This document shows positions 16,378 through 26,256 of a DNA stretch of 64,000 bases, in pieces. A program made the position numbers and the translations under genes. The DNA comes from Ciceribacter ferrooxidans (GTDB lineage Bacteria; Pseudomonadota; Alphaproteobacteria; Rhizobiales; Rhizobiaceae), in assembly GCF_004137355.1 (NCBI RefSeq), contig NZ_SDVB01000238.1:682001-746000 (forward strand). The letters are read 5' to 3'. The notes under the pieces were generated by a model. That model did no database searches and had not been told where the DNA came from. It worked only from the letters and a program-made list of their open reading frames with translations. Numbering within the stretch: the stretch's first letter is position 1; every line of letters begins with the position of its first letter.

Positions 16378-17754
16378 ATGGCACAGAATTGGACCCCGAA
16401 CAGCTGGAGGCAAAAGCCGATCAAGCAGGTTCCGGCCTATCCGGATGCGGCAGCACTTGCCGATGCGGAAGCGCGTCTTGCCAAGTATCCGCCGCTTGTC
16501 TTTGCCGGTGAAGCCCGCCGCCTGAAGAAGGCACTCGCCAACGTCGCGGAAGGCAACGGATTCCTGCTGCAGGGCGGTGACTGTGCCGAAAGCTTCGCCG
16601 AACACGGCGCCGACACGATCCGTGACTTCTTCCGCGCCTTCCTGCAGATGGCTGTCGTCCTGACCTTCGGCGCCCAGTTGCCGGTGGTCAAGGTCGGCCG
16701 CATCGCAGGCCAGTTCGCCAAGCCGCGCTCTTCCGATTTCGAGAAGCAGGACGGGATCGAACTGCCGAGCTACCGCGGCGATATCATCAACGGCATCGAA
16801 TTCACCAGCGAAGCCCGTATTCCGAACCCTGAACGCCAGATCATGGCGTACCGGCAGTCGGCGGCGACGCTGAACCTGCTGCGCGCCTTCGCGATGGGTG
16901 GTTACGCCAATCTCGAGAACGTGCATCAGTGGATGCTCGGCTTCGTCAAGGACAGCCCGCAGGCCGAGCGTTACCGCAAGCTTGCCGACCGTATCTCCGA
17001 GACGATGGACTTCATGAAGGCCGTCGGCATTTCGTCCGAGAACAATCCGAGCCTGCGCGAGACGGACTTCTTCACCAGTCACGAAGCCCTGCTCCTCGGC
17101 TATGAAGAGGCGCTGACCCGCGTCGACTCGACCTCCGGCGACTGGTACGCCACCTCCGGCCACATGATCTGGATCGGCGATCGCACCCGCCAGGCGGACC
17201 ACGCCCATGTCGAATACTGCCGCGGCATCAAGAACCCGATCGGGCTCAAGTGCGGCCCGTCACTGCAGGCCGACGATCTCCTGAACCTGATCGACATCCT
17301 GAACCCGCAGAACGAGGCCGGCCGTCTGACGCTGATCTGCCGCTTCGGCCACGACAAGGTCGCGGAACATCTGCCGCGCCTCATCCGTGCCGTCGAGCGG
17401 GAGGGCCGCAAGGTCGTCTGGTCGTGTGACCCGATGCACGGCAACACGATCACGCTCAACAACTACAAGACCCGTCCGTTCGAGCGGGTGCTGGCGGAAG
17501 TCGAGAGTTTCTTCCAGATCCACCGCGCCGAAGGCTCGCATCCGGGCGGCATCCATATCGAGATGACCGGCAAGGACGTGACCGAGTGCACCGGCGGTGC
17601 CCGTGCAGTCACGGCCGACGATCTGCAGGACCGTTACCACACCCACTGCGACCCGCGGCTCAATGCCGACCAGGCGCTCGAACTCGCCTTCCTGCTCGCC
17701 GAGCGGATGAAGGGTGGACGTGACGAGAAGCGGATGATGGCTGCGAATGCCTGA
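16378..17754 (+). CDS. Class II 3-deoxy-7-phosphoheptulonate synthase (DAHP synthase)
   Basis: A 458-residue plant-type (class II) DAHP synthase, which condenses phosphoenolpyruvate and erythrose 4-phosphate to open the shikimate pathway. It begins [14 protein letters not shown], typical of the class. Active-site segments include [11 protein letters not shown] (metal-ligand Cys), [21 protein letters not shown] and [11 protein letters not shown]. The class lacks the N-terminal ACT-like regulation of the E. coli enzymes. It is monocistronic: a hairpin leader precedes it and a strong terminator follows at 17817. The protein is often annotated aroF or aroG in rhizobia, and I do not choose between the symbols. 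Confidence 0.95.
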   Translation: MAQNWTPNSWRQKPIKQVPAYPDAAALADAEARLAKYPPLVFAGEARRLKKALANVAEGNGFLLQGGDCAESFAEHGADTIRDFFRAFLQMAVVLTFGAQLPVVKVGRIAGQFAKPRSSDFEKQDGIELPSYRGDIINGIEFTSEARIPNPERQIMAYRQSAATLNLLRAFAMGGYANLENVHQWMLGFVKDSPQAERYRKLADRISETMDFMKAVGISSENNPSLRETDFFTSHEALLLGYEEALTRVDSTSGDWYATSGHMIWIGDRTRQADHAHVEYCRGIKNPIGLKCGPSLQADDLLNLIDILNPQNEAGRLTLICRFGHDKVAEHLPRLIRAVEREGRKVVWSCDPMHGNTITLNNYKTRPFERVLAEVESFFQIHRAEGSHPGGIHIEMTGKDVTECTGGARAVTADDLQDRYHTHCDPRLNADQALELAFLLAERMKGGRDEKRMMAANA

Positions 17755-17816
17755 TCGCTGCGGCGTGGGGTCGATGAATTCGGCTGATCGCTAGGTGAAG
17801 AAGACTGAAGTTGACG

Positions 17817-17857
17817 GACCGGGCCGGCTTGGTGAAGCTGGCCCGGTCTTTGTTTCT
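17817..17857 (+). terminator. Intrinsic terminator after the DAHP synthase gene
   Basis: A 14-bp stem (17817-17830 with 17835-17848, one G-U pair) with loop GGTG is followed by TTTGTTTCT. It ends 10 bases before the start codon of the next gene, so that gene's SD (GGAGGT, 17858-17863) abuts the U-tract. Confidence 0.9.
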
Positions 17858-17867
17858 GGAGGTCTTC

Positions 17868-18284
17868 ATGGTTCAAGTCCGCGACGGGCGCTGCAATTGC
17901 GGTGCTGTCCGTTTCCGCGCGAAGGGTGAGCTCGCGGACATCATCGGTTGTCATTGCTCGCAATGCCGTCGGCAGACCGGTCTCTATTATGCGGCGACGA
18001 ACGTCGACAGGGACCGACTGGAGATCGAGGGCGGGGAAAACGTCAGCTGGTACCGTTCCAGCGATACCGCGCGCAGGGGCTTCTGCCGAACCTGCGGTTC
18101 TGCGCTCTTCTGGGAGGCGGACGGTGCCGACTATCTATCCGTGATGGCGGGCGCCTTCGACCAGCCGACCGGCCTTCGCTTCGGCTACCACATCTACTGT
18201 GCCGACAAGGCGGACTATTACGACGTCGCCGACAGTGCCCCGAGGTTCTCCGTGGGAAGGACGTCCGCGCCGATGGGCGACTGA
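17868..18284 (+). CDS. GFA family protein (zinc-binding, CENP-V/formaldehyde-activating fold)
   Basis: A 138-residue protein of the GFA family. The zinc-site cysteines are arranged as expected: GRCNCGAVRF (about 7-16), CHCSQCRRQTG (about 33-43) and FCRTCGSALFW (about 74-84). Some members were described as glutathione-dependent formaldehyde-activating enzymes, but this activity is disputed and most paralogues have no known substrate. The start is ATG 17868 with SD GGAGGT. The same frame runs 19 codons upstream, but those codons form the terminator hairpin of the previous gene. Its 3' end overlaps the converging gene by 67 bp. Confidence 0.85.
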   Translation: MVQVRDGRCNCGAVRFRAKGELADIIGCHCSQCRRQTGLYYAATNVDRDRLEIEGGENVSWYRSSDTARRGFCRTCGSALFWEADGADYLSVMAGAFDQPTGLRFGYHIYCADKADYYDVADSAPRFSVGRTSAPMGD

Positions 18285-19171
18285 CCGCTGGCGAGGCGTT
18301 CGTCCTCCCGCCGAAGCTTTTCGACGGCGTGGTGGAACGCCTCCTCCAGCGCCGCAAACTTCGTCGACTGCCAGTGGAAATAGTCGCCGACGAAACGGCG
18401 CGAGAGCCAGAGGCTGCCGCGGCGGCGCGGCAGTTCCCAGCCGAGCAGCCCGTCCGTCTCAGCCTTCTTGAACATGCGCTTCAGGTTCGTTGACGAGACG
18501 GTGTAGCTTTCTCCAAGCTGCGCCAGCGTCGTCGGCCCGACGAAGGTTTTTTCGGCCGCCGGATCGTATCCGTCGATACGCGAGATCAGGTCGTGGAGGA
18601 CAATGCCGCCGAGATCGGACCAGAGGAAGTGTCCGATCGTCTCCGGCGGGTCGCGCCAGTCGGGGTGCTCGACGAGCTTGGCCGCCGCATAGGGCTGGGC
18701 GATGCGGAAGATGCGCGGGTCTGCGTTGCTGGTTGCCTCGCGGTCGCCACCGTCCAGCCGGTCGAGACAGGCCATATGCGCCGTGAACCAGCTGATCATG
18801 CCGGCATTGCTGGGCTCCGTCGCTTCGAGGACCCGTACGCGGCGGTCCGGCACGCCGGGCACGTCGCGCAGGAACTTGTAGGCGACAAGTTCCGCCAGAT
18901 AGGCGGTTGCCGTGTTGCGGCTCGCCGCGCCGACTTTCATCACGACCTCGACGAAACGCGTGGCGGTGAGGCCCGAGAGCGGATCGTCATCCGTGCGCTG
19001 CAGGTTCAGCGCATAGAGCGACTGCGTCATCAGCCATTTGCGGTGGCTCGCCTTCAACCGCGAAAGCCGCGGCGTGCGCAGGTGGATGCCGATCAGATGG
19101 TCTGCGATCTGCTTTTCAATGGCAGGAAACAGCGGATGGCTAACGATTTCGGCACGGGTAAGGGTTCGCAT
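18218..19171 (-). CDS. Conserved hypothetical protein with two possible winged-helix domains
   Basis: A 317-residue cytosolic protein I do not recognise by name. The sequence suggests two helix-turn-helix units. One, about residues 68-115, is ATRFVEVVMKVGAASRNTAT followed by a basic segment. The other, about residues 205-255, is TTLAQLGESYTVSSTNLKRM followed by a wing-like RRRGSLWLSRRFV. This looks like a DNA-binding regulator. The ATG at 19169-19171 has no good SD, while a strongly led 56-codon ORF starts 92 bases upstream and overlaps it. Translation may therefore be coupled or the true start may differ. It overlaps the GFA gene tail by 67 bp in convergent orientation. Confidence 0.6.
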   Translation of the reverse strand: MRTLTRAEIVSHPLFPAIEKQIADHLIGIHLRTPRLSRLKASHRKWLMTQSLYALNLQRTDDDPLSGLTATRFVEVVMKVGAASRNTATAYLAELVAYKFLRDVPGVPDRRVRVLEATEPSNAGMISWFTAHMACLDRLDGGDREATSNADPRIFRIAQPYAAAKLVEHPDWRDPPETIGHFLWSDLGGIVLHDLISRIDGYDPAAEKTFVGPTTLAQLGESYTVSSTNLKRMFKKAETDGLLGWELPRRRGSLWLSRRFVGDYFHWQSTKFAALEEAFHHAVEKLRREDERLASGQSPIGADVLPTENLGALSATS

Positions 19172-19263
19172 GGGATGCTCGAAAACAAAATCAGCGCGTC
19201 ATCAGAAAAAGGGTGGGCCGTACCTTGCGTTGGGGACGCGCCGTAAGGCCCGGAGAAGGTCAT
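19093..19263 (-). CDS. Possible 56-codon upstream ORF with SD and start in a hairpin
   Basis: A short ORF (MTFSGPYGAS... , stop TGA at 19093-19095) has a near-ideal SD, AGGAGGAG (reverse strand, 19267-19274), just before its ATG. It overlaps the start of the 317-residue gene in another frame. The SD and ATG sit in a perfect 7-bp hairpin (19252-19258 with 19264-19270; loop ATGAC). It could be a regulatory leader ORF. The peptide shows no recognisable domain, and coding is unproven. Confidence 0.3.
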   Translation of the reverse strand: MTFSGPYGASPTQGTAHPFSDDALILFSSIPCEPLPVPKSLAIRCFLPLKSRSQTI

Positions 19264-19302
19264 CTTCTCCTCCTAAGAGATTTATAGATCCTTTGTGTGT
19301 CA

Positions 19303-19329
19303 ACGTTTTTCTGGTTCGGGGAAAAACGT
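19303..19329 (-). terminator. Hairpin downstream of the phosphoglycerol transferase gene
   Basis: A 9-bp stem (ACGTTTTTC, 19303-19311, with 19321-19329) and nine-base loop lies 18 bases past the transferase stop. The stem carries A/T runs but there is no U-tract after it. Weak terminator candidate. Confidence 0.4.
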
Positions 19330-19346
19330 CGACCCGCAGATTACCG

Positions 19347-21338
19347 TCAGGAGGCCGGCCCGGAGAGGCGTTCGGCCTGTTCGGGGAAGAAGCGCTCCGC
19401 GCTGAAGCCGTCGCCAAACATCATGTCGTGCTGCAGGTAGCGGTAGTCACGGACGATCGGGTCGAGCTTCTTGCCGGCCTTCGACCAGTCCGGGACGGCG
19501 CCGGCGGTGCGCTGGACCAGCTGATGGCGGTCGATTGCTTCATAACGCTCGTGCACGGCGCCCAGAATGCCGGTGTAGAAGGGGTGTTCATAGCCGGCGA
19601 GCTTCACGACGTGATAGGAAAGGAAGGCGGGACTGATGGAGCCGAGGTCCTTCTGCACGCCCTTCTTCGAGGACCAGACGACCAGCGGCGTTTCGTGTTC
19701 GCGCTTCATGACGTCGAGCGGAGCCGAGCGGGTGGCCACCTGGTCGGGCATGTAGCCGCTTTCCGTATAGACGGTTCCGAGCGGCGGCAGATGGTCGCCG
19801 AAGATGACGATGATCGTTTCGCGACGGCGCTTCTTTGCCCAGTCCATCAGCATCTTCAGGCTCTGGTCGGCCTCGCGGACACCTTGGGCGTAGGTCGCCA
19901 GCGACTGCGTGCTGGCCGGCGAGAGCGTCGGACCGTCGATCGCGATGGTGTTCTTGGCGTAGCGGTTCGGCTCGTAAGGGCCGTGACCCTGTAGGGTCAC
20001 GCCGAAGAAGAAGAAGGGCTTTTGAGTGCGATCGGCCGCGCGCATGACCTCCTTGGTGAACGCTTCGTCGGAGGCGAAGATGCCGCGCTTGTCCATCACC
20101 GGCATGTTTTCTTCCGACAGGAAGCTCTCGAAGCCGAAGGATTCATAAACGTTGGCGCGATTCCAGAACCAGCTCTGGAACGGATGAAACGACTTGGCGA
20201 CGTAGCCCTTCGAGCGGAAGAAGGTGGCGAGCGACGGGACCGGACCGCGGACATACTGCTGATACGGGATGCTGCCGTAGGGCAGGAACGCGTTGGAGAA
20301 GCCGGTCAGCGCCTCGAACTCGACATTGGCTGTCATCCCGCCGAACTCCGGCGAGAAGATGTTGCCCGACGCGTTCTTGCGGATCGTCGGCATGGGGTCG
20401 GGCGAAAGCCGGACATTGCCGAGCCGGGTCGGATCCCACAGTGACTCGCTCATCAGCATGATGACGTCAGGATGTTCGCCGGTATCCGCCGCGGCGAGCG
20501 GCGCACCCTGCGGGATGGCCTCGATCGCCTGCACCCCGTAGCCTTCCGGCGCGGTGACGTTCGCCATCGGCAGGTTGAAGGCAAAGGCAAGCAGGAAGCC
20601 GTTGTGCAGATAATTCTCACGCTGGTCCCACATCATCGGAATGATGTTCAAGCGGTCGCGCAGCGGCGAATATTCGGCATAGTCCATCAGCGAGAGGAAG
20701 CTGCCGATGAGCGGCACGCCGACCAGCAGGCGGAAGAGCTTTGCCGGACGGGAGAGCGACGGAAAGCGGCGCCATGCGAAAAACCACAGATAGACGAGGG
20801 CGACCAGGGTTGCGACCAGGCAGCCGCCGATCGCCACCGCCAAATAAGGCCGTGCCGCCACCATGACCGGCAGCAGTTGCAGGATCTGGCGGCCGAACAG
20901 CATGTCGCTCGGATAGAGCGGGTCGGACAGGAAGAGCTGCTTCTGGGCCGATATGAAGGCGGGAATGACGGCGAGCGGCACCAGGACCAGCGCCGACTGG
21001 TAGGCGCGACCGAGAAGCGCATCGGTTGCCGCAAAAAGCAGGAAGAGGATGCCGACCGCTGCCGGGCCGGGACGGTCCGTGGCGATCAGGAAGCGCAGGG
21101 CTTCATGGAGATTGCCGCGGGCGATCCACTCCGTCGTGAGAACCGTCAGGACGGCGAGAAGCAGAAGATTGCCGAGGCGAACCGCCGCCCAGGCATAGCC
21201 GTTCCGTCGGTTCGCCTTCGCGGCGACGGAAGCGACGGCCCTGTCGGGCGTGATGGAAATAGCCGGATCGGAAACGATCTCAACCAAGGCACTCTCCAAG
21301 TTTGGGCGGCTGTCGGAAAACTGTCGTTCCTCTGTCAC
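19347..21338 (-). CDS. Membrane phosphoglycerol transferase (LTA synthase/sulfatase superfamily)
   Basis: A 663-residue protein with about five N-terminal membrane segments (roughly 50-215) and a large periplasmic sulfatase-fold domain. Catalytic features of the LtaS/OpgB class are present: DVIMLMSESLWDP (metal Glu), GGMTANVEFEALTG (nucleophile Thr) and IVIFGDHLPPLG (metal Asp-His). In rhizobia such enzymes add phosphoglycerol to periplasmic cyclic beta-glucans (CgmB-type), and that role is likely but not proven. The listed start is GTG 21336-21338, which lacks an SD. TTG 21285-21287 has SD GGAGAG four bases upstream and may be the real start (646 residues). Divergent from nadE. Confidence 0.85.
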   Translation of the reverse strand: MTEERQFSDSRPNLESALVEIVSDPAISITPDRAVASVAAKANRRNGYAWAAVRLGNLLLLAVLTVLTTEWIARGNLHEALRFLIATDRPGPAAVGILFLLFAATDALLGRAYQSALVLVPLAVIPAFISAQKQLFLSDPLYPSDMLFGRQILQLLPVMVAARPYLAVAIGGCLVATLVALVYLWFFAWRRFPSLSRPAKLFRLLVGVPLIGSFLSLMDYAEYSPLRDRLNIIPMMWDQRENYLHNGFLLAFAFNLPMANVTAPEGYGVQAIEAIPQGAPLAAADTGEHPDVIMLMSESLWDPTRLGNVRLSPDPMPTIRKNASGNIFSPEFGGMTANVEFEALTGFSNAFLPYGSIPYQQYVRGPVPSLATFFRSKGYVAKSFHPFQSWFWNRANVYESFGFESFLSEENMPVMDKRGIFASDEAFTKEVMRAADRTQKPFFFFGVTLQGHGPYEPNRYAKNTIAIDGPTLSPASTQSLATYAQGVREADQSLKMLMDWAKKRRRETIIVIFGDHLPPLGTVYTESGYMPDQVATRSAPLDVMKREHETPLVVWSSKKGVQKDLGSISPAFLSYHVVKLAGYEHPFYTGILGAVHERYEAIDRHQLVQRTAGAVPDWSKAGKKLDPIVRDYRYLQHDMMFGDGFSAERFFPEQAERLSGPAS

Positions 21339-21456
21339 ATAACTGTCATGAACGCCAGATGAACCGGCCGTTCATGAGAAAGTTCCACGCTGTTTTCCGC
21401 GCTGGATTTGGTCTTGTGGCGTTGCGGCTGCGTCCGGCTCGCGTTAAACGAGAGGT

Positions 21457-23136
21457 ATGAGCGACACCATGAACCGCCCCGACACTTTTCGCATCGCAAT
21501 CGCGCAGTTCAATCCGACTGTCGGCGACGTCGCCGGCAATCTCGCCAAGGCTCGCGATGTGCGCAGCCAGGCCGCCGCCGCCGGCGCCGATCTCGTGCTC
21601 TTCACCGAGCTCTTCCTCTCCGGTTATCCGCCGGAGGATCTGGTGCTTAAGCGAGCCTTCCTCAGGAACTGCCTCGCGGCAGTGGAGCAACTGGCGGCCG
21701 ACACCGCCGACGGCGGGCCGGGGGTGGTCATCGGTTTCCCGCGGCAGGGCGAGAAAGGCCGGCACAATTCGGTTGCCGTTCTCGACCGGGGGCAGATCGT
21801 CGCGACCCGTGACAAGATCGACCTGCCGAACTACGGCGAATTCGACGAGAAGCGCGTCTTCATTGCCGGTGAGATGCCGGGTCCTGTGAATTTCCGGGGA
21901 GTCCGCATCGGTATCCCGGTTTGCGAGGATATCTGGGGAGATCTCGGCGTCTGCGAGACGCTGGCCGAAGCGGGTGCGGAAATCCTCCTGGTGCCGAACG
22001 GCTCGCCCTATTACCGCGCGAAGATCGACGTGCGCTACCAGATTGCCCTGAAGCAGGTGATCGAGTGCGGACTACCGCTCGTCTACGCCAACCAGGTGGG
22101 TGGGCAGGACGAACTCGTCTTCGACGGCGCAAGCTTTGCCTTCAACGCGGACAAGTCGCTCGCCTTCCAGATGAACCAGTTCGAGGCCGAGCTCTTGGTC
22201 ACGACCTGGAAGCGCAGTGGCGACGGCTGGCGTTGCGAGGAACGGCCGATCGCCCATGTGCCGGAGAACGAGGAGGCGGATTACCGCGCCTGCATGCTCG
22301 GCCTGCGCGACTACGTCAACAAGAACGGTTTCAAGAGCGTGGTGATCGGCCTTTCGGGCGGCATCGACTCCGCGCTCTGCGCGGCGATTGCTGTCGACGC
22401 GCTCGGCGCCGAGCGGGTGCGGACGGTCATGCTGCCTTACCGGTACACGTCCGAAAGCTCGTTCTCGGATGCCGCGGCCTGCGCGAAGGCGCTCGGCTGC
22501 CACTACGACATCGTGCCGATCGGTGAGCCGGTCGATGCCTTCATTTCGGCGCTCTCTGAGCTCTTCGAGGGAACCGAACCGGGCGTGACGGAGGAGAACC
22601 TGCAGGCGCGCACGCGCGGCACGATCCTCATGGCGATCTCCAACAAGTTCGGCGCCATGGTCGTGACGACCGGCAACAAGTCGGAAATGTCGGTCGGCTA
22701 CGCGACGCTCTACGGCGACATGAACGGCGGCTTCAATCCGGTCAAGGACCTCTACAAGATGCAGGTCTACGCGCTTTCGGGCTGGCGCAACAAGAACCTA
22801 CCGCAGGGCGCGCTGGGGCCCGCGGGCGAGGTCATTCCGGCCAACATCATCTCCAAGGCGCCGTCCGCAGAATTGCGGCCGAACCAGACCGACCAGGATT
22901 CGCTGCCGCCCTATCCGGTGCTGGACGACATCCTCGAATGCTTGGTGGAGCAGGAGATGTCGGTCGAAGAGATCGTCGCGCGCGGCCATGACGTTGCGAC
23001 CGTCCACCGGATCGAACATCTGCTCTACCTCGCCGAGTACAAGCGCCGGCAATCGGCGCCCGGCGTGAAAATCACCCGCAAGAACTTCGGCCGCGACCGG
23101 CGCTACCCGATCACCAACCGGTTCCGGGACCGCTGA
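21457..23136 (+). CDS. nadE: Glutamine-dependent NAD+ synthetase
   Basis: A 559-residue two-domain enzyme. The N-terminal nitrilase-type glutaminase (about 1-265) shows LVLFTELFLSGYPPEDL (Glu), RDKIDLPNYGEFDEKR (Lys) and IPVCEDIWGD (nucleophile Cys156). The C-terminal NAD synthetase has the ATP-pyrophosphatase P-loop GLSGGIDSAL near residue 300, and VTTGNKSEMSVGY. It amidates deamido-NAD+ with ATP, using ammonia channelled from glutamine. An ATG four codons later is an alternative start. Divergent from the phosphoglycerol transferase gene and followed 28 bp later by the TolB-like gene. Confidence 0.95.
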   Translation: MSDTMNRPDTFRIAIAQFNPTVGDVAGNLAKARDVRSQAAAAGADLVLFTELFLSGYPPEDLVLKRAFLRNCLAAVEQLAADTADGGPGVVIGFPRQGEKGRHNSVAVLDRGQIVATRDKIDLPNYGEFDEKRVFIAGEMPGPVNFRGVRIGIPVCEDIWGDLGVCETLAEAGAEILLVPNGSPYYRAKIDVRYQIALKQVIECGLPLVYANQVGGQDELVFDGASFAFNADKSLAFQMNQFEAELLVTTWKRSGDGWRCEERPIAHVPENEEADYRACMLGLRDYVNKNGFKSVVIGLSGGIDSALCAAIAVDALGAERVRTVMLPYRYTSESSFSDAAACAKALGCHYDIVPIGEPVDAFISALSELFEGTEPGVTEENLQARTRGTILMAISNKFGAMVVTTGNKSEMSVGYATLYGDMNGGFNPVKDLYKMQVYALSGWRNKNLPQGALGPAGEVIPANIISKAPSAELRPNQTDQDSLPPYPVLDDILECLVEQEMSVEEIVARGHDVATVHRIEHLLYLAEYKRRQSAPGVKITRKNFGRDRRYPITNRFRDR

Positions 23137-23164
23137 TCACGCCGGCCCCTCGGAGGAGGCGAGC

Positions 23165-23995
23165 ATGCGCAGTTCCGTAGAGATCTTCGACTGCAAAAGC
23201 CGCACCTCTCGGGTCGTCTGGCAGACGGAGGCGCTGGTCGAGGCACCGAACTGGACGCCGGACGGCGCCTATCTAGTGATCAACGGCGACGGCCTGATCT
23301 ACCGGCTGCCGATCGATGGAAGTGTACTGCCGGAGCGGATCGACACGGGCTTCGCAAGCGGCTGCAACAACGACCACGGGCTTTCTCCCGACGGCACGAT
23401 GCTCGCGATCTCCGACAAGACCGAGCACGGCAAGTCCTGCATCTACATCCTCCCCGCGGCGGGCGGCGTGCCGCGGCAGCTGACCGCGAGGCTGCCGTCC
23501 TACTGGCACGGCTGGTCGCCCGACGGGCGGCAGTTCGCCTATTGTGGAATCCGCGACGACGAATTCGGCATCTACACGATCTCCATCGACGGCGGCGAGG
23601 AGCGGGAGCTGATCCGCGGCGGCGGGCACAATGACGGCCCCGACTATTCGCCGGACGGGCAATGGATCTACTTCAACTCCGATCGCAGTGGGCTCATGCA
23701 GATCTGGAAGATCCGGCCTGACGGCACGGGGGTCACGCAGGTGACCGACGACGGCTTCGCCAACTGGTTTCCGCACCCCGCGCCGAAAGGCGATGCGCTG
23801 ATCTTCCTCTCCTACGGGGCCGACGTCGAAGGCCATCCGCGCGACAAGCACGTTTCGATCCGGCGGATGGACATTGCGACCGGCGAGACAGAAACGCTCA
23901 TCGAGTTCTTCGGCGGACAAGGTTCCTTGAACGTGCCGAGCTGGTCTCCCGACGGCGATGCTTTCGCCTATGTCCGCTATTTCCCCGTTGAGTGA
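23165..23995 (+). CDS. TolB-like WD40-type beta-propeller protein
   Basis: A 276-residue protein built from PD40/TolB-type propeller blades. Repeats of the WSPDG type recur at near 45-residue spacing: NWTPDGAYLVI, GLSPDGTMLAI, GWSPDGRQFAY, DYSPDGQWIYF, SWSPDGDAFAY. It has no signal peptide, so it is probably cytosolic, unlike TolB itself. Similar proteins are annotated as TolB-like translocation proteins or DPP6-like, and their function is unknown. A GGAGGAGG SD precedes ATG 23165. The stop is followed directly by the cobalamin riboswitch region. Confidence 0.8.
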   Translation: MRSSVEIFDCKSRTSRVVWQTEALVEAPNWTPDGAYLVINGDGLIYRLPIDGSVLPERIDTGFASGCNNDHGLSPDGTMLAISDKTEHGKSCIYILPAAGGVPRQLTARLPSYWHGWSPDGRQFAYCGIRDDEFGIYTISIDGGEERELIRGGGHNDGPDYSPDGQWIYFNSDRSGLMQIWKIRPDGTGVTQVTDDGFANWFPHPAPKGDALIFLSYGADVEGHPRDKHVSIRRMDIATGETETLIEFFGGQGSLNVPSWSPDGDAFAYVRYFPVE

Positions 23996-24041
23996 AACAG
24001 GATTGCGCGCAGCGGGACTTGCCACCGGCGGCGAACTGTGA

Positions 24042-24983
<942 letters not shown>

Positions 24984-25014
24984 TATCCGGCGGATGGCCG
25001 CGGCCATCCGTGCC

Positions 25015-26082
25015 CTACTGCTGAACCGGTTGCGGGCCGGAGAGCGCAGGATGCCTGAGGTCGATGCCGCTCGTCTCGCTCGGGAGGAAGACCGGGCCGA
25101 CCCGGCGCACCTTCTTCTCCGCGGGATCGTAGGGCCGCTCGACGGGTGCGGACGGCTGGGCTTGTCGGGGAACCGGCTTGCCGGCCGTCTTCAGGTCGAT
25201 GACGGAAGAGCCGTAGTCGGGGACGTTGGCGCCGGTCGCCTGTTCCTTCATCTTGCGATAGAAGTCCGTGAGGTTGCAGGTGCAGGAGGGTTGCTCGCCC
25301 TTGCGCCGGCTTTGGTAGGAGAAGGCCGTCGGCGACTGCCGGTACGGCCTGCCGGTCACGGTCGAGATCATCTCGCCGCTTTCGGGTTCGGTGACAGAGC
25401 GGAAATAGAGCTCGGTCTCAATGCCGGGGCACATTTGCCGGCAGAGCTCCGCGTCGCGCCGGAAGGTGAGCGGCGTCGTGTTCGAGGAGATCGGGAAGAA
25501 GGCCCCGTCGCAGCTGCGCACGCAAAGCGTCTGCAGGTCGCCGGCGCCGTTCTGCCAGCCACCCGTCGGGAAACCGTCCGTACCGACGCGCGGCGCCACC
25601 ATGTCGAGATAGGGCGTGCGAGGTGGATCGGCCGGCGTGACGTCCGCCTCCACCGGCTCTTCGTCGCAGCGGTTGGCATCCATCATCTCGATAATCTTCT
25701 GACGGACCTCGTTGCGCTGCGCGCCGCCGCTTCGCGCTGCATCGCGCCGGTCGGCAAGCTGTTGTTTTTCCGCCTCCAGCCGTTTGATGTCGGCGGAAAG
25801 TGCTGTGCATTCGGGACGGTTCGTTGCTGTGTAGTCGGTGACACTCGGAGAGCCGCAACGCTCGTCGAAGAAGCGCTGGCGAGCCTTGCGGATCTCGAAA
25901 TTCTGCCGCGCGATGGCGCTTGAGAAGCGCCGCATCGCGGCGGTATCTCCGACCACTTCCGGCTCGCTCACGAGGCTCGCCCGCAACCTGTCGCAGATCA
26001 TCGATGCATGGGAGACGGCCGGAACAGGAAGGGTCGCAAGGACCATCACGGATAGCAGGGCGAGGCTACGGCGGTACGGCAA
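25015..26082 (-). CDS. DUF2865 domain secreted protein
   Basis: A 355-residue exported protein with a signal peptide (about residues 1-27, ending VSHAS). A helical segment rich in Arg/Lys/Glu (about 50-115) follows. The DUF2865 core is recognised by TLCVRSCDGAFFPISSNTTP, then ELCRQMCPGIETELYF and a final CTC. The spaced cysteines suggest disulfides in the periplasm. Function of the family, common in Hyphomicrobiales, is unknown. The tail is proline-rich. It converges on bluB with a 31-bp gap. A TTGGCG-N17-TATGAT promoter candidate lies upstream at 26145-26173. Confidence 0.8.
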   Translation of the reverse strand: MPYRRSLALLSVMVLATLPVPAVSHASMICDRLRASLVSEPEVVGDTAAMRRFSSAIARQNFEIRKARQRFFDERCGSPSVTDYTATNRPECTALSADIKRLEAEKQQLADRRDAARSGGAQRNEVRQKIIEMMDANRCDEEPVEADVTPADPPRTPYLDMVAPRVGTDGFPTGGWQNGAGDLQTLCVRSCDGAFFPISSNTTPLTFRRDAELCRQMCPGIETELYFRSVTEPESGEMISTVTGRPYRQSPTAFSYQSRRKGEQPSCTCNLTDFYRKMKEQATGANVPDYGSSVIDLKTAGKPVPRQAQPSAPVERPYDPAEKKVRRVGPVFLPSETSGIDLRHPALSGPQPVQQ

Positions 26083-26144
26083 TTGGCGTTCCCGATCGGC
26101 GAATGACAGGCGTTGCTCGGATCGACTTGCCTATAGGCGCAATC

Positions 26145-26173
26145 ATCATAGATGGCGAGCATCATTCCGCCAA
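26145..26173 (-). promoter_or_regulatory. Sigma70-type promoter candidate for the DUF2865 gene
   Basis: On the minus strand, TTGGCG (26168-26173) and TATGAT (26145-26150) are separated by exactly 17 bases, about 60 bases before the DUF2865 start. It sits between sinI's 3' hairpin and that gene. Confidence 0.45.
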
Positions 26174-26204
26174 CCGGAAGCTCAATTTTGGCTTAACAGG
26201 CAGC

Positions 26205-26232
26205 GCCGGCCGGAAGCTTCCCTCCGGCCGGT
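26205..26232 (-). terminator. Terminator-like hairpin after sinI
   Basis: Stem CCGGCCGGA (26206-26214 with 26223-26231, extendable by a G-U pair) with an eight-base loop lies 25 bases past the sinI stop. There is no strong U-tract on the minus strand. Confidence 0.45.
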
Positions 26233-26256
26233 ACCAGACCGGCAAACGCGACACTG

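Noticed and set aside
17869-17879. GGTTCAAGTCC resembling a tRNA T-arm
   Set aside because: It falls at the start of the GFA coding sequence, and no acceptor or anticodon arms pair around it.
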